From contig JAUDYN010000010.1 of the NCBI GenBank assembly GCA_030407005.1, forward strand, positions 806,001 to 870,000: a DNA stretch of 64,000 nt, written 5' to 3'. The position numbers and the translations under genes were made by a program. This document shows positions 1 to 11,121 of the stretch, one piece after another. Each line of letters opens with the position of its first letter. Positions within the stretch are counted from its first letter, which is position 1. The notes under the pieces are model-generated. The model was not told the DNA's origin and did no database searches. It saw only the letters and a list, made by a program, of their open reading frames with translations. Source of the DNA: Desarmillaria ectypa (lineage: Eukaryota; Basidiomycota; Agaricomycetes; Agaricales; Physalacriaceae).

Positions 1-1078
1 ACCTGCAAGAGGAGCTTGGGATCTTGATATCTGGATCAACTGCGATTCAGTTTTTCGAGCGCGATGCTGGAGAGTACGAAGCCTCGGATTTGGACTTGTA
101 CGTCAACCACAGGCAGTGCTACAAGGTCGAGGCATTCCTGCTCCAGGCTGGGTACCACTTTCGGCCACGGAGATCCCAGCAGGAGAGTTTTGAGGCTAAT
201 GCTAGTCTCGTCGATCGCTTGATGCATTTCATTTTCTTCACGCCCACTTCGTCGTATGCCAACCCTGCTATTGCAGGGGTATTTGATTTCTACAACGCTG
301 CCGATAAAAAGATCCAGCTGATCACTTCCAAGTACTCACCAGTTGACGTGATCCTACACTTTCATTCTAGTGAGTTCAGACAGCAGTTTCCACTCAGAAC
401 GTTCTCAATGAAATTTCGTAGCTTGTGTGATGAATTTTATCACATACTCCCACGCCTACTCATTGTACGCTAAGGCTACATTCGGTGAACGACGCTCTGT
501 TCCAAGCCGGGCGAATAAGGCCCGCGATGTGGCGGCCCGAAAGAAATACCATGACCGGGGCTGGAGAACGGTCGGGGTAGCTCCAGACGATCCTGCCGTT
601 GAGTTCCAAAATATCTTAAGACGAGTCGGGGATAAGTATTGTTGGGTCATCCCACTGGACCATCCTAGCGACAATAAAGGTCGAAGCAAAGAGGATGATC
701 TTGTGGGCATTCATACTTGGAAAATGGACTTCTTCAAGAGCAGAGACCCTCTAATGACCTATCACATTTTATGCTCGCCGCATCTGGCTAGCAAGTATTG
801 CGTCACGGAGGAAGTGACTAGTATGATATTCAAAACCCCGCTGGGATATGGGAATGACGAAGAGGATCGGCCGCATGATACTCATACTGCAATCTCATCG
901 AGCGCTCCCAGTTGGTTGGTCATCGATATTTTGGTTCGCTCCATCTTTCTGACGATTTTTTGACAGGGATTATGACCTTCTGCAGCTATTAAAGAATCTG
1001 TTTGATGAACATTTCGTTCCTCCTAAGAAGGCCGGGGAATCTGAGGTTGGAGTGCGGATACAGGACCTCTTCATCTAG
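1..1078 (+). CDS. Nucleotidyltransferase-fold-like hypothetical protein, 5' partial
   Basis: This gene runs in from the left edge, so its start is missing. Exons read 3-369, 422-914 and 967-1078 and are joined by two 52-bp introns (370-421, GTGAGT donor; 915-966, GTTGGT donor). The phases agree at both joins, and the protein ends ...VRIQDLFI at TAG 1076-1078. Near the N-terminus the pattern GSTAIQFF...ASDLDLYV (G-S, then D-x-D) resembles the active-site layout of nucleotidyltransferase-fold proteins. Uncharacterised Agaricomycete proteins often show this arrangement. That link is inference from a short motif, and the substrate and role are unknown. The large 178-codon frame in exon 2 reads past the real splice site at 914. 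Confidence 0.6.
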
Positions 1079-2368
1079 AGAAATACACCTCGCTGGTACG
1101 CGAAGTAGATGCAAAACAGCAATCAATCAGTTGATTTATCTACTATCTACTGTAATGAAGAGTGGATATTAAATCCTGCCAGCGCTTCGGTATGTATTGC
1201 AAGCAGCCTCTGCATTTCTTTTTCTGTACCTAGGATTTCGCTGAAATGATCGATTCAGACATTGGGTGGCCAGAGCGTGCGTGCCTTTCCCAGGCCGCCG
1301 CCGGTAACAAAAAGCATTGATGTTCTATAGAGCACTTCGAACCTTTCATCCCCCCCATTTTCCCCCTCAATCGCCATCACTCTTTCATTCGGCCAACGAG
1401 CATAACATTGCGGATTTTGACCTGGCCGAGCAGAGACCCGTTTGGATTTGAGCGACGAAGATGGGCTCGAATGTTCCCGCAAGAAACAATAAGCAGGCAC
1501 AGTGAACTCCACATTGACTTTGAAGATCCTAGAATATCGAGGAAGCCCCGTCACTGAGAAATTTTAAAGGTCCAGAGTGTCGAAAAAGTCTCAGCTCATC
1601 CAGGATCGAACAAAGATCGATCTCGACGCGCTAGTACTTGATAGTAATGCAACCGAACTTTGTATCAGGGAAACCTAAGCACACGTCTGATACATTCATC
1701 GATATCTAATATCGATATCAATCAGGAATGATGATCGGGAAATATGCCAAGATTCCCCAGTCGGGGCAGATTCGGAATTAAGGATGCCGAAAGGAAATTG
1801 CCGTTCTGATGCAGGGTGGACAAATCTTATCTCTGACTTATCTTATCTTATCTTATCTTGGCGTGGGAAGTCAGAATTAATGTAACAAAACTTTGCTTGT
1901 TCACCAAGTACCGTTCCAAAATATTTCGAAGATGGGGCAGTTTGGTACTACAGCTGGACACGGATGACTACCAAGCTCCACTTTCCAGGATTATGACTTC
2001 TATGCCCCTAGAGGTTTGCTGAGCGCAGATGTCGTCAGCGAACCGGATTGGCCTATTTATATGTTTTCCCGTGCGACACCATATCGTACGAACTTGCAGG
2101 ACACCGGTTTCCCAGATATTCAACTCTAGGAAAAGATTTCACTGAATGATATCGCTCAAGAACTTCCTATCCCCTCGTATGGCGACCTTGATACGACTAG
2201 TGCGACCATGGAATTGTCTCCCGGAGAATTTCTGTGGCGCAAACGAGAAGGCACCCATGCGCATCCGGCGTCGCGACATGCACATTGACGATGTTACCTC
2301 AGCCCTCAGACTGTACCATACCAGGGACCCATTGAAATGCCAGGGCACCTTCTCACAGCAGTATTTTC
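1079..2368. other. Intergenic region, no gene recognised
   Basis: No protein family or RNA gene was recognised here. A short pentanucleotide run (TTATC, about five units) lies at 1833-1859, and a small AT-rich palindromic patch with two ATCGATAT motifs lies near 1700-1720. Open frames on both strands are short and lack convincing splice structure. Confidence 0.4.
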
Positions 2369-2749
2369 TCATGATGAAGCAATCCGCATCATATTTGGTG
2401 CCTTCTTGCGTGTCATAGGCACCAGTGGTCGTCTTGTTTCCTGATCTCCTCTAGGCTTCAGCGGCGTCTTCATGGTGTACGTCAACGTTTCCTGCAGTCT
2501 GGTCTCGGATTCAGAAGAAACAGATGCCGTCAAGGCCTTCCGAAGTCTGGCTTGCCTTACGCGCCCACGGGCTGGTATAGACCCATCGTGCTCCCAACAG
2601 ATTCTTCGAGTTACCTGGAAGATTAGGAGAATATCTAAATAGTCCCACGTTTGCATGCTTCCTGGTTTGCTGATATCATGGTCCGCAAGTAAATCCGAAA
2701 GTCGCACGCAAATTGAAGCTGGAGGATCACGGACTCCTAGCTGATGCAA
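2369..2749 (-). CDS. Possible uncharacterised ORF, 126 aa
   Basis: A single open frame of 126 codons on the minus strand starts at an ATG and ends just downstream of the neighbouring hydrolase gene. The translation is rich in Arg, Ser and Leu with no motif I recognise. The stretch DYLDILLIFQ followed by VTRRICWEHD spans a GGTAAC that could be a splice donor, so the frame may be part of a multi-exon gene or a remnant. I would not assign a function, and it could be chance. Confidence 0.2.
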   Translation of the reverse strand: MHQLGVRDPPASICVRLSDLLADHDISKPGSMQTWDYLDILLIFQVTRRICWEHDGSIPARGRVRQARLRKALTASVSSESETRLQETLTYTMKTPLKPRGDQETRRPLVPMTRKKAPNMMRIASS

Positions 2750-2874
2750 GGCAGCAGAAAGTCAATTCATATTACATACGTTACACTCGAGTCTTGCTTT
2801 TTTTCTCGAACAGTACACAAAAATAAAGCAAGGGCTTCATAGTTCTATGATAATAGCCGATACACTCACAAAGA

Positions 2875-3899
2875 TCACACCGAGCTAATCCATTTTACGA
2901 CGTCCGATGCCCACTCCTCGCCTTGACCCGTGCCGAGCGCAAAAGTGACGCTGATGTGATTATGGCCTGCAGCGACAAATTTGTCATATATCAGACCACG
3001 GGCTTTCAAAGCCGACTGGAAATTCTCCGAGGCATTGATTAGTGAATCAGGGTCTCGTTCCGCGATGCCCAATAGTAATCTAGGAAGAGAGGCTATCTTC
3101 TCCTCAGTGGCCGCCTGCAACAGACCCAGTGGTAGCTTTCCCCTTTGAGCGGGAGCGGGGCCGTAATACTGCTCCACCGCAATGGTCATGAACGAAGGCA
3201 TCTCTTCAAAAGTATACGCCCCAGCGAACAACACTGCGCCCTTAATTTTGGGATGTAAAGTGGCCGAGTACAATTCGGGGGTGATGAGAACCGTGAACAT
3301 GTTCATGGCTCCAGCAGAGTGGCCCATTACGAAGAGAGCGTCAAGATCGGGTTCGGTGACTCCACCGAATGCGAGCTTATCGGGGTTGTCAACGACCCAT
3401 TGCATGGCATCGCGTACGTCCTGGGCTGCTCCGGGATGCTGGATGTCGGGGACGAGGCGGTAGTCGGGAATGATGGTTATGAAGCCCTGGTCTGTAAAGT
3501 ACGATGCGAGGTTGGCATATGTGAGATCAGCTGGAGGGGGGAGGACACGAGCGCCGGTGTTGAAACCTCCTCCGTAGCAGAAGAATAGAAGAGGGCTCTT
3601 TGATGATGATGCAGGCGTAGTCGATGGGTAGTAGATATCAAGCTGATCACAAGAGGTGAGAATCGGAAATTCAGAAAATCTGGAGAGATCTACCTTATGT
3701 CTTTCCGTCGCACCATACTGGAATGTCCTCTTGCTCGTTCCCAGAATCTTCTCTCTCTTAGCCTCGAGGAGTGGTAAGAAGATACCCACAGCTGTCAAGA
3801 TCACTGTCAGCCGCAGTAGAAAAGAAGCTAGAATTGAAACATACTAGGGAATAAGATCTCTGGAACGTCTGTCTGCTGGATTTCTGCTACTTTGTCCAT
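2875..3899 (-). CDS. Alpha/beta hydrolase (carboxylesterase/lipase-like), 306 aa
   Basis: Exons on the minus strand are 3845-3899, 3694-3791 and 2875-3642. The 53-bp first intron has a GTATGT donor and the 51-bp second intron is in frame, so a naive ORF reads through it. Removing the second intron gives HK-LDIYYP, the usual strand start before the oxyanion loop. The oxyanion motif GGGF is at residues 75-78 and the nucleophile elbow GHSAG at 158-162 (Ser160). The likely acid lies in the AERDPD stretch and the likely His in AAGHNHIS near the C-terminus. Together these give the full esterase triad seen in the HSL/carboxylesterase-like families. No signal peptide is evident, so the enzyme is probably cytosolic. 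The substrate cannot be told from sequence. The ATG at 3897-3899 was chosen because only that first exon gives phase agreement. Confidence 0.85.
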
Positions 3900-3943
3900 G
3901 GTTGGAATAGTCTGTGGGACAGGACCAGGGCACCCCGGCACAC

Positions 3944-3949
3944 TTTATA
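3944..3949 (-). promoter_or_regulatory. TATA motif of hydrolase gene
   Basis: TATAAA on the minus strand, about 45 bp before the hydrolase ATG. The aldo-keto reductase and peroxiredoxin genes in this window show the same spacing. Confidence 0.5.
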
Positions 3950-4663
3950 CCGATGCATTGCCGAGATGATGGAAATTTTTTTTCCATAGGCCCATGAATT
4001 GTCAAAAAGTGTTTGAAGACTCGTTGAGCGGTAACAGAGCCTAATATCGTTTATCCAAGCGCCTTCTACCGTATAAGGCTATACGAGGCACTGTGATTCA
4101 CGGAGTATCTAGTGGCGTTCACAGATCAGTAACGACAAGTCCCGAATAAACCGAAAAGGCGCTATTTTATCTTGGACACGGGCCGTCGCAGATGTGGATA
4201 AAGTCCACGTGCGGGCTCAACGCGGACTTCCGAATCCGTTGCCAGTCAGCCATCCTTGCCAAGCGGCCTTCTGGGTCAACTCCGGGTCACTAACAGCTGG
4301 CTTTCACCGAAAAAAAAAAAGGTTCCACCTTCTAGTATGTAAGCGAAATGATGGTATTACTCGGTCAGCACGATACTGAAAATGCCTTGGAAACGACAGC
4401 TGGTCTCCTTGGATTACTCTCGCACTAGTTCCCCTTTTGTCTGTCGAGAACGTACTTAACAACCCGTGTCTGCATCATATGTTGTCTTTGACGAACAAGC
4501 ACATCATCACGTACTTCAAAGCACCGTGCACTTTCTTTGGCCGTTTCTAGACCGACAAAGCATGGCCAAAGCGCTGTCGAAGCTTCATCAAATTTTATCT
4601 AATTGCCAAAAACGTTGATGACGCGGACACGAACAAACTGTTTGTTTACCCGAGGCCGGCAGT
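3950..4663. other. Intergenic region between divergent genes
   Basis: No gene seen. This 0.7-kb stretch separates the minus-strand hydrolase from the plus-strand unknown gene at 4712, so it probably holds both promoters. Confidence 0.4.
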
Positions 4664-4669
4664 TATAAG
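4664..4669 (+). promoter_or_regulatory. TATA-like motif of the 4712 gene
   Basis: TATAAG lies about 48 bp upstream of the ATG at 4712, the spacing seen at other genes in this window. Confidence 0.4.
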
Positions 4670-4711
4670 GTGGCGATATTTGGAACTAGATGTTTTCAGC
4701 CTCACCCATTC

Positions 4712-5753
4712 ATGGCTGATACCATGGAGGTCCTAATCCCTTCTTATCTAACGCATTCCCCATCTCAATCTCCCGATGTTACTGTTGTCCTCAAGTCTCC
4801 CGGTTCTGATCACCAGGTAGTCCTTCCAGGTTTAGCGCCAGATTCCCGTGGTTATGTTCATATACAAGTCGAGTAAGTTTTCAATTTTGCTTATACTTTT
4901 CTACCTAACATTCCCTCTGTCAAGGTGCTTGTTCAACCTTCCTCCTTCCGTTGATGATACACCGTGTCAAAAACTGGAATCAGCCTCACAGGGTTTCTCA
5001 TTTGCAGGGATGTTTTCATGGGCAACCGAAGGGTTGAAAAACAGACTCCTCGTGTTTGGCAACGCTGGCCCACCTGTCCGCAGCAGAATGCCATTTGAAC
5101 CATGTACAACAACGCCACAGCCACGATACACCGGTCCCCATGGAGGCCCTGTGATTTACGCAAACAACCGCACGGGCTTCTTTTCAGCATCTCCTCCTCC
5201 AGTACAAGAGCTTCCCCCCTCGCCATCAGTACAACGGATCCCACCATCGATAAAAGATGTGGCGTCCACCATCTCACTCTCGTCCTCGGCCGCCGCTGCT
5301 AACTCAATTCCCTTCATTTATCGTGACGGGGAGGTATTTGTTCCACGTCATGATGATCCATCAGTGGAAGACCATGAACGCCGCCACGAGCTCGAAAATA
5401 TCCTACATCCTCTGCTTCCCCCACCTACACCGGAAAAGGCCACGCGAGAATCTGCTGCGCCGGCACCAGTCCAATGGTTGGAGTCCAGGCATGCATCGTG
5501 GTCCGAATCCCTCGGCTCGCGGGAAGATGTCCTTGCAAACAACGTAGCACCAGGGTCGCCACAACCACAACCACAACCACAACTGACACCTGCAACCCTT
5601 CCTGCCCAGGCACCTGCACCTCCTCCCGTCGAGGCTCCGACACCAGTTGTCGTGGCCCCATCCTCAACTTTGACGCGACGGAGGGGAGATAACGAGGACG
5701 AGTCGGATCCAGAAGAGGAAGAGAGACCGAGGTCGAGGAGGCGAACCCAATAG
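4712..5753 (+). CDS. Unknown proline-rich protein with acidic/basic tail, 329 aa
   Basis: Exons are 4712-4872 and 4925-5753. The 52-bp intron has a GTAAGT donor and a CAAG acceptor, and the phase-2 join gives ...VHIQVE then CLFNLPPSVDD. I do not recognise the family. The first 110 residues look globular, while the rest is low complexity. That part has Ser/Ala/Pro-rich stretches, a Pro-Gln run encoded by CCACAA repeats near 5562-5585, several Pro-rich segments, and a C-terminal block of acidic residues (EDESDPEEEE) followed by RPRSRRRTQ. An acidic patch next to an arginine-rich end suggests a disordered, possibly nuclear or nucleic-acid-associated tail, but that is only inference. The upstream in-frame codons before 4712 contain no ATG, and a TATA-like motif sits at the right distance. 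Confidence 0.65.
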
Positions 5754-6627
5754 CCCCTCTGGCGTTTGATTTGCTGCATTGTTTGGGGTTCATCTTTATT
5801 TTCATCATATCATCAGCATCAGCATCGGCATTACACAACACAACTGCACATTTATTTTCAAGTCAATTGTCTAGCCCTTACAGAATTCAACAGTAGCATC
5901 GTCGCAGTCACGCGGCATCACTTTTTACCAAACAAAAAAAAACGCGTCAAGTCGCGTGCGCGTCTGTTCGGTTGATCCGCCCGACTCCGGGTCGGAACTA
6001 TATCTTCAACGGGTTCGGTTTTAAGGCGGGATTTCTGAACTTCTTAATCTCCGTCTCTGGCAAGAATACACTCTGCAAGAGGTGCGATGAATGGTGAAAG
6101 CCAGATCGAGTCAATGAGAAACACATGGAGAACAATGCTATATGAGCTGAACCTCCATAGCACCCGTCTGAAAATACAAGCGCTCTCGTCAGAGGAAGAT
6201 CATGAACCACGTCGGCAGGATACCATCATGTATGTCACTTGCTCGAGGAGTAGATGGATCATCACTCCAAGAAGCTGACTTCATATTCGAGCTGGACCAG
6301 CACATCACACCATTCGCTTCAAAGAAGGATTTGTATCCCATTTCCTCTTTTTCATAGAGCTGCTCGAGAATATTGAACAGTGAGATGAAAAACTTCACGG
6401 GGAAGACCTTCGGATTCTGAGACGTAAAACAGTATGGATGATGTCACACAAGATTCCTTTGGCTTATAGCTTCGAGAACGATCGTAGCATTTTGAGTGAA
6501 GGATCTGAAGACGGATTTTACTAACCGTGATGCGCGTCTGTGGTGGCACTAGTGTTCTGACCTGCAGAGCGATGAATCCGGGGGCGATAAACCTCGGGTC
6601 TCAGACAAGGCCGGTTCCTGGGCGCCG
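5754..6627. other. Intergenic region, no gene recognised
   Basis: Only short overlapping frames on both strands and no family signature. This is presumably the 3' region of the proline-rich gene and the upstream region of the F-box-like ORF. Confidence 0.35.
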
Positions 6628-6633
6628 TATATA
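6628..6633 (+). promoter_or_regulatory. TATA motif of F-box-like ORF
   Basis: TATATA about 51 bp upstream of the ATG at 6679. Confidence 0.4.
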
Positions 6634-6678
6634 CCCCTACAAGAGCAAGTCACACCTCTATTCCTTTTCGCCAGCGGC

Positions 6679-7185
6679 ATGTCCCCCAGCAGCATCGTGA
6701 CCAAGCTCCCACCGGAAATCATCGAACACATCATCTTTTCCCTATGGTCCCTCGACCTCACCACCACCGAACGTATCCACCTCATCACCTCCTCCGTCCT
6801 TGTGAATCACGCATGGGCCGAGCTCTTCCTGCGCGCATCCTGGCGTGACGTATCCATACCGACTCTACCCTTCGTCATGCACTACCGCCGTTTGCTCTGC
6901 GGAGAAGTAGATATCACTCGGATTCTCAATTTGGATCCCGGTCTGCCAAGTGTCTTGTGTCGGAGTATAACATTCGATACGTCGAAGCGAAACTTAGGAG
7001 GAGGAGGAGATCCGATGGCAGGCGCACGGGCTAGCTTGGGCTTGTTCTTCCTTGGGCATCGAGAGATCGTTCCGAATTTGCGGTGGATAACGTTTCGGGA
7101 TGGTACAGACGTGAAGAGAGTTGCTTTTCGGTGGGCAACATCCCCAGAAATACGGCGGTGGAAACATGAAGAGATGGCGAAATGA
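6679..7185 (+). CDS. F-box-like protein, 168 aa (short, possibly truncated)
   Basis: The N-terminus reads KLPPEIIEHIIFSLW, followed about 30 residues later by VNHAWAELFLRASWRDVSI. This is the layout of the degenerate F-box at the start of many Agaricomycete proteins: LPPEI..II, a Ser/Thr-rich turn, then a W..LFLR-type helix. Typical family members run to 400-600 residues with a repeat-rich C-terminus, whereas this frame stops at 168. It may therefore be a truncated copy, or its later exons may lie downstream where I could not define them. If functional it would recruit a substrate to an SCF ubiquitin ligase; the substrate is unknown. Confidence 0.5.
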   Translation: MSPSSIVTKLPPEIIEHIIFSLWSLDLTTTERIHLITSSVLVNHAWAELFLRASWRDVSIPTLPFVMHYRRLLCGEVDITRILNLDPGLPSVLCRSITFDTSKRNLGGGGDPMAGARASLGLFFLGHREIVPNLRWITFRDGTDVKRVAFRWATSPEIRRWKHEEMAK

Positions 7186-7848
7186 GCGGTATATTTCTAA
7201 TAGGAGTCTCCATTTATACAGCTGGGAGACGTCAGCAGCCTTTCGCAACGGAGGAGGTCAATTTTGAAACCTTTTACCTTCTCGATCCGGAATAGACTGT
7301 CCACAGCATCTAGCTCTTCAAGGGACACATGAATCCGCCTTGAACCACGGGAGCTCCTTGGCAATGAGGTAAGGCGCCTTTGTAAGACGACTAGTGAGGG
7401 GAGACCAAAAGGGACCTGTTCCTGCCGACCGGTGGATGGACAAGCAACATCGCAGGCATCGATAACCTCCGAGATTACGGCAAAGTGGACGTCATCAGGG
7501 CGTCGGTAGAGACAGGTTCTAGTAACATGTGTTCAAATCCGGGAGCAAGGGGCCAAAGGTGCAATACCGGTCACCTGCCAGTTTAATTGACGAACTTGTC
7601 GTCGACTCCATAACATCCTCCAGGATGATACGATATCCTGGTACTGGTGGTGATGACACCTTTAACTCCGGTTTTGACTTTGTGAAACGGTTGGCTTTCT
7701 TACCTTTAGTCGTAGAGAGAATTAATGTCCCTAATCCGAGATAAGGTCTTACATTCTGCACGATTCTGGAAGAACTTCAGATTCCATTGTCATCCAATTG
7801 ATACATGTAATGATACAAATCACCTATTCATGCTTCGTCGGCGTAAAG
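7186..7848 (-). other. Possible minus-strand coding remnant, unknown
   Basis: Minus-strand frames at 7519-7761 and about 7200-7508 look protein-like when read in sequence (ending GDRYCTFGPLLPDLN, then RRPDDVHFAVISEVI and SLEELDAVDSLFRIE). They could be exons of one small gene. No start or splice set satisfied me and I recognise no family. The stretch is otherwise the gap between the F-box-like ORF and the aldo-keto reductase. Confidence 0.25.
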
Positions 7849-9223
7849 CTACTTGGATAACTCGGGCGTCGCCTGCATTACAGCTGCCATTCCAGTAGCC
7901 CCATACCTCGCTCCGGGAATATCACTCTCTTCCGCGAGCTTACGAATAGCAGCAATCTCCTCTTGGCTGAGCTTAACCTTAGTCGCTCCCAGGTTTTCTT
8001 CCAGATACTAGGGCAAAGGTGAGTGTAAAACAATTGGATATGACTACACAAATACCTTGATCTTCTTCGTCCCAGGAATAACGACAAAGTCGTCACCTTG
8101 TGCAAGGATCCATGCGAGAGTGACTTGACCAGGCGTAGCGTTATGCTTGGACGCAATGACCTTCAAATGATCAACAAGGTCAAGAATCTTGGGGAAGTTC
8201 TCCTTGGAATACCTGTGGAAACTTCATCACGATTGCGCTCTAAAAAGAAGGCAAACTCAAGGACGCACTTGGGAATAGTCTTCCGGAAATCTCCTTCTTC
8301 AAAGTCGTCGGGAGATGTGTATTGACCAGTGATAAGGCCCCTAGCCAATGGAGAATACGCGACGACAGTGATACCCAGCTCTCTGGCCGTTTGCAAAATC
8401 GCGAATTTCGGGTCTTCGATGTCGAGAACGAGGGGAGAAAACTCAAACTGAATAGCAGAGATTGGATGGATGGCATGTGCTCTACGAAGGTCCTTGGCTG
8501 TGCACTCCGACAAGCCGAGATACTTCACCTTGCCCTCCCTGGCAGAGCGTTTCAGCGTTGATACGAGTGTGAAACAATCTAAAGACTATGAACGTACTTA
8601 ACGAGCTCAGCCATTGCGGCAACGGTATGCTAAAGGATAGTCAAATTGATGTCATGGGGAATAAAAGGTTGGACTAACTTCAATCGGTACGTTACGATCG
8701 GGTCTATCCAATGGTCGGTAAGAGGCACCACTACAACTCCGCTTCAATGGATCACTTACCGGTGCTGATAGTAAAGGTCGATGTAGTCGACCCCAAAGCG
8801 TTCAAGGGATTTCGCGCATTGCTGTTTAACGTATTCGGGATCGCCCCGACCTCCATTCTGGGTAATGCCGAACTTGGAAGTGAGGAAAATCTCGTTTCGT
8901 TTACCCGTCCGCTTGAACCTGAGTATATGCATGTTAATTGCACAGTCCATTTTGCAAACGTGAATGCTGACATACCATTTTCCAATGAGAAGTTCAGAGT
9001 CCCCGTAAACGTCGGCAGAGTCCCAGTGCTTGCAACCTTTTTCATATGCAGCATCTAGAATCTGTACTGCGTGTCAACAAGCGTCCGTATTTGTGAGAAG
9101 AGAGCTGGCCTTGAAACGCTCCTCATCGGAGTCCACTGCCCCGTAGAAGTCGCTGAGACCCATGGCACCAAAGCCGATGGGGTTAATCGAAGCGTCGCCG
9201 ATTTTCCTCGGAGGTAAAGACAT
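7849..9223 (-). CDS. Aldo-keto reductase, 333 aa, eight exons
   Basis: Minus-strand exons are 9110-9223, 8976-9061, 8760-8918, 8679-8703, 8598-8629, 8269-8538, 8056-8212 and 7849-8007, summing to 1,002 nt with all phases agreeing. The product is an NADPH-dependent (beta/alpha)8-barrel oxidoreductase of the AKR13/pyridoxal-reductase-like type common in fungi. The catalytic tetrad is present: Asp52, Tyr57 (SADVYG), Lys82 (TSKFG) and His119 (YYQHR). The C-terminal cofactor loop IPGTKK is in exon 7. Length matches the family (320-345 aa). The first intron appears to be GC-AG (GCCAGC donor), the only join that keeps the frame FK-ILDAAY. Substrate is uncertain; aldehydes or pyridoxal are typical. 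Confidence 0.9.
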
Positions 9224-9267
9224 AATGGTAGTTGGGAAGAACGAGCATATTCTGCTTAGTAGTCTGC

Positions 9268-9273
9268 TTTATA
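9268..9273 (-). promoter_or_regulatory. TATA motif of aldo-keto reductase
   Basis: TATAAA on the minus strand, 45 bp before the ATG at 9223. Confidence 0.5.
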
Positions 9274-9424
9274 TGCTGACAAAATGCATGACAAAGCTAC
9301 CCGAATAGTCTCTGAACCCACATCATGGATGATGTCGACGAGAGTGGGTGTGCACCTGCCTTGCCCTTTTAGGACAAGATGACAAAAAGTAAAATTATTT
9401 AGGCCATGACATCGATGCAAAAAG

Positions 9425-9495
9425 GGCCTCACTGGGAATTGAACCCAGGACCTCCTCGACCCAAACGAGGAATCATGCTACTAGACCATAAGGCC
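9425..9495 (-). tRNA. tRNA-Pro (anticodon UGG)
   Basis: This 71-nt cloverleaf lies on the minus strand. The acceptor strands GGCCTTA and TGAGGCC pair with one G-T wobble. The anticodon stem CCTCG/CGAGG closes the loop TTTGGGT, which places TGG at 34-36. The T-arm contains the B box GGTTCAATTCC, and TGGTCTAGTAG serves as D-arm/A box. There is no intron. A run of five T residues follows within two bases on the minus strand (plus 9419-9423), which is a minimal pol III terminator. Confidence 0.93.
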
Positions 9496-9859
9496 ATTAC
9501 AATAGGTGGTATATTTAGTTTTAGAATCTATTCCATGTAACCATACGAGTAAGACCTTTAGCTCAGTTTCAACTTCAACTCAATCCAATCGATACGAAGG
9601 ATTGTCTTCGATGCCAGGGGGGTTACTTTGAATGCACTTTTGTAAAGAAAACTAAGGAGGAGGTAAAGATGCTGGTTACTGGGGATACCTCAATTGCACA
9701 TCTCGGTACTGGGCCGCAAGGCAAGAATGAAGCAAAACACATTGCTTCGCGGTATCTCATCTCTAAACCCGTTTCTGTAGGTCCCGTTGGGAGGAACGTG
9801 TTCACAGACAGTCAGTTCAATTGAATTCGTGATGTTGCCTTCCTCAATCCGATCCTTGT

Positions 9860-10640
9860 AAGACATTCATCGTCACTCTCAAAAACGGCACCGAGGCGAT
9901 CATCAAGCTGAAGGATACCGAACTCGATTTGTCTCATATGGCTCTCGCTTATAGTATTCTTGGGAATGTTGCTCCTGAAGTTCATTCTGGAAGAGGACAA
10001 AAAACGAATTTTGCGTATGTTGGCCCGTTCATTCTCGGAACTCCATGGGTCATTTCGAAAACATCGCATAAGGATATCGCGTTGATCTCTGCTGACCTCG
10101 CACGCATCCTCACGAAGTACTCGCTGGATTCTGTTGGTGTCAGCCGCCACATCAAGTCTCGCTTTGAAACAATTCCTCGGAAAAACTCCCTCCCGTTAAT
10201 TACACCTGCTGCACTTCTGGAACCGGCTAGAATCAGTGAATTGAATTTGCTGCTGCTCTCACTCTACCACCCAGATCCCAGCATCAGACACGTTATCTTA
10301 ATAACATGTGTCTTCTGTCTGCTTTCTGATACGTGCACAAAGACAATCCTGAATGACGAGACCAACATCGCATCCATCGTCAATTAGGAAGGTGCCCCTC
10401 TGCTGTATTTGGGCATGGATGCATGGCGTAAACATGATTGTTGTGCTTGTGCCATTCCTGCTCAGGAATATGAGTTGTTCTCTGTTTCTGAGGCTTTTTG
10501 GATAGGTCTCGCTGAATCTTTCCCTTATCCCTCGTCTCACCGTGCGCTAGTCACTGCAAAATGCAAACAGGACTTGTCTTTAGAACATCTGATGCACCTT
10601 GGGAAACTTATGACGATCTGGGGCGTATGGTCTCAGTGTA
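9860..10640 (+). pseudogene. APH-like kinase (phosphotransferase family), interrupted by TAG
   Basis: From 9860 the frame reads KTFIVTLKNGTEAIIKLKD, the beta-strand start of the aminoglycoside-phosphotransferase/choline-kinase-like fold, then DLSHMALAYSILGNVAPEV. A catalytic-loop-like YHPDPSIRH comes near 10266-10292. A likely intron (about 10293-10342, GTTATC...AAAG) joins it to TILNDETNIASIVN. The next codon is TAG (10385-10387), followed in the same frame by EGAPLLYLGMD. In this family the metal-binding stretch normally ends I(V/I)DWEGA, so TAG sits exactly where Trp is expected (TGG to TAG). The frame stays open beyond it to about 10690. The upstream exon(s) could not be fixed. I read it as a recently broken kinase-like gene; a sequencing error or a strain allele is possible. 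Confidence 0.6.
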
Positions 10641-10649
10641 TGACTGTCT

Positions 10650-11121
10650 GGAAGATACTTTTACAGGCATTGCTACTTCTCAAGGAATGAAGAATAATAA
10701 AAGCAACCCGAAATTAAATTTCTGTGGTCGGCCACCGTCATGCCAAGAGCAGAAAGCACAGAAAATCTCGCCAAGTACGGCCGGGTGGTCAGGAGGGCAG
10801 CGATGTAGAGGATGTTGACGGGCACCGCGATCCTTTCTCACTGTCTTAAATAAAGAAATTAGGTTCGGCGTGTTCTAGCTTCTGTTCAGTACGCCGTATG
10901 AGCCATGACATGCCATACCTGGCACGAGCAAGGTGCTCTTTGGTGTTAAGGTTTACAAGAAGGTGATACTGAGGCGAGTGAGCGACATCTTTAAAAGTAG
11001 AACAGAAGGAACTGACCATCTGATTTCAGTCAATACGTGCGCTTACCCAAGTTCAAACAAGACGACCCCACTGGGGTACATTAACCTAGGTAACTGATAA
11101 TCCAAAAGAGAGTAAACCCAC
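10650..11121. other. Intergenic, no gene recognised
   Basis: This stretch is the 3' side of the kinase remnant and the downstream side of the minus-strand proline-rich gene. No convincing frame or RNA gene was seen. Confidence 0.35.

Noticed and set aside
1833..1859. TTATC short tandem run
   Set aside because: About five units only; a simple microsatellite with no sign of function.
3182..3847. Plus-strand frames of 60-93 codons
   Set aside because: They are antisense to the hydrolase exons and carry no motif.
5348..5841. Minus-strand frames of 138-143 codons opposite the proline-rich gene
   Set aside because: These are mirror frames of the biased Pro/Gln/Ser coding sequence at 4925-5753.
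9623..9805. 60-codon minus-strand frame near the tRNA
   Set aside because: No motif, and the opposite strand leads into the kinase-like remnant, so it is probably chance.
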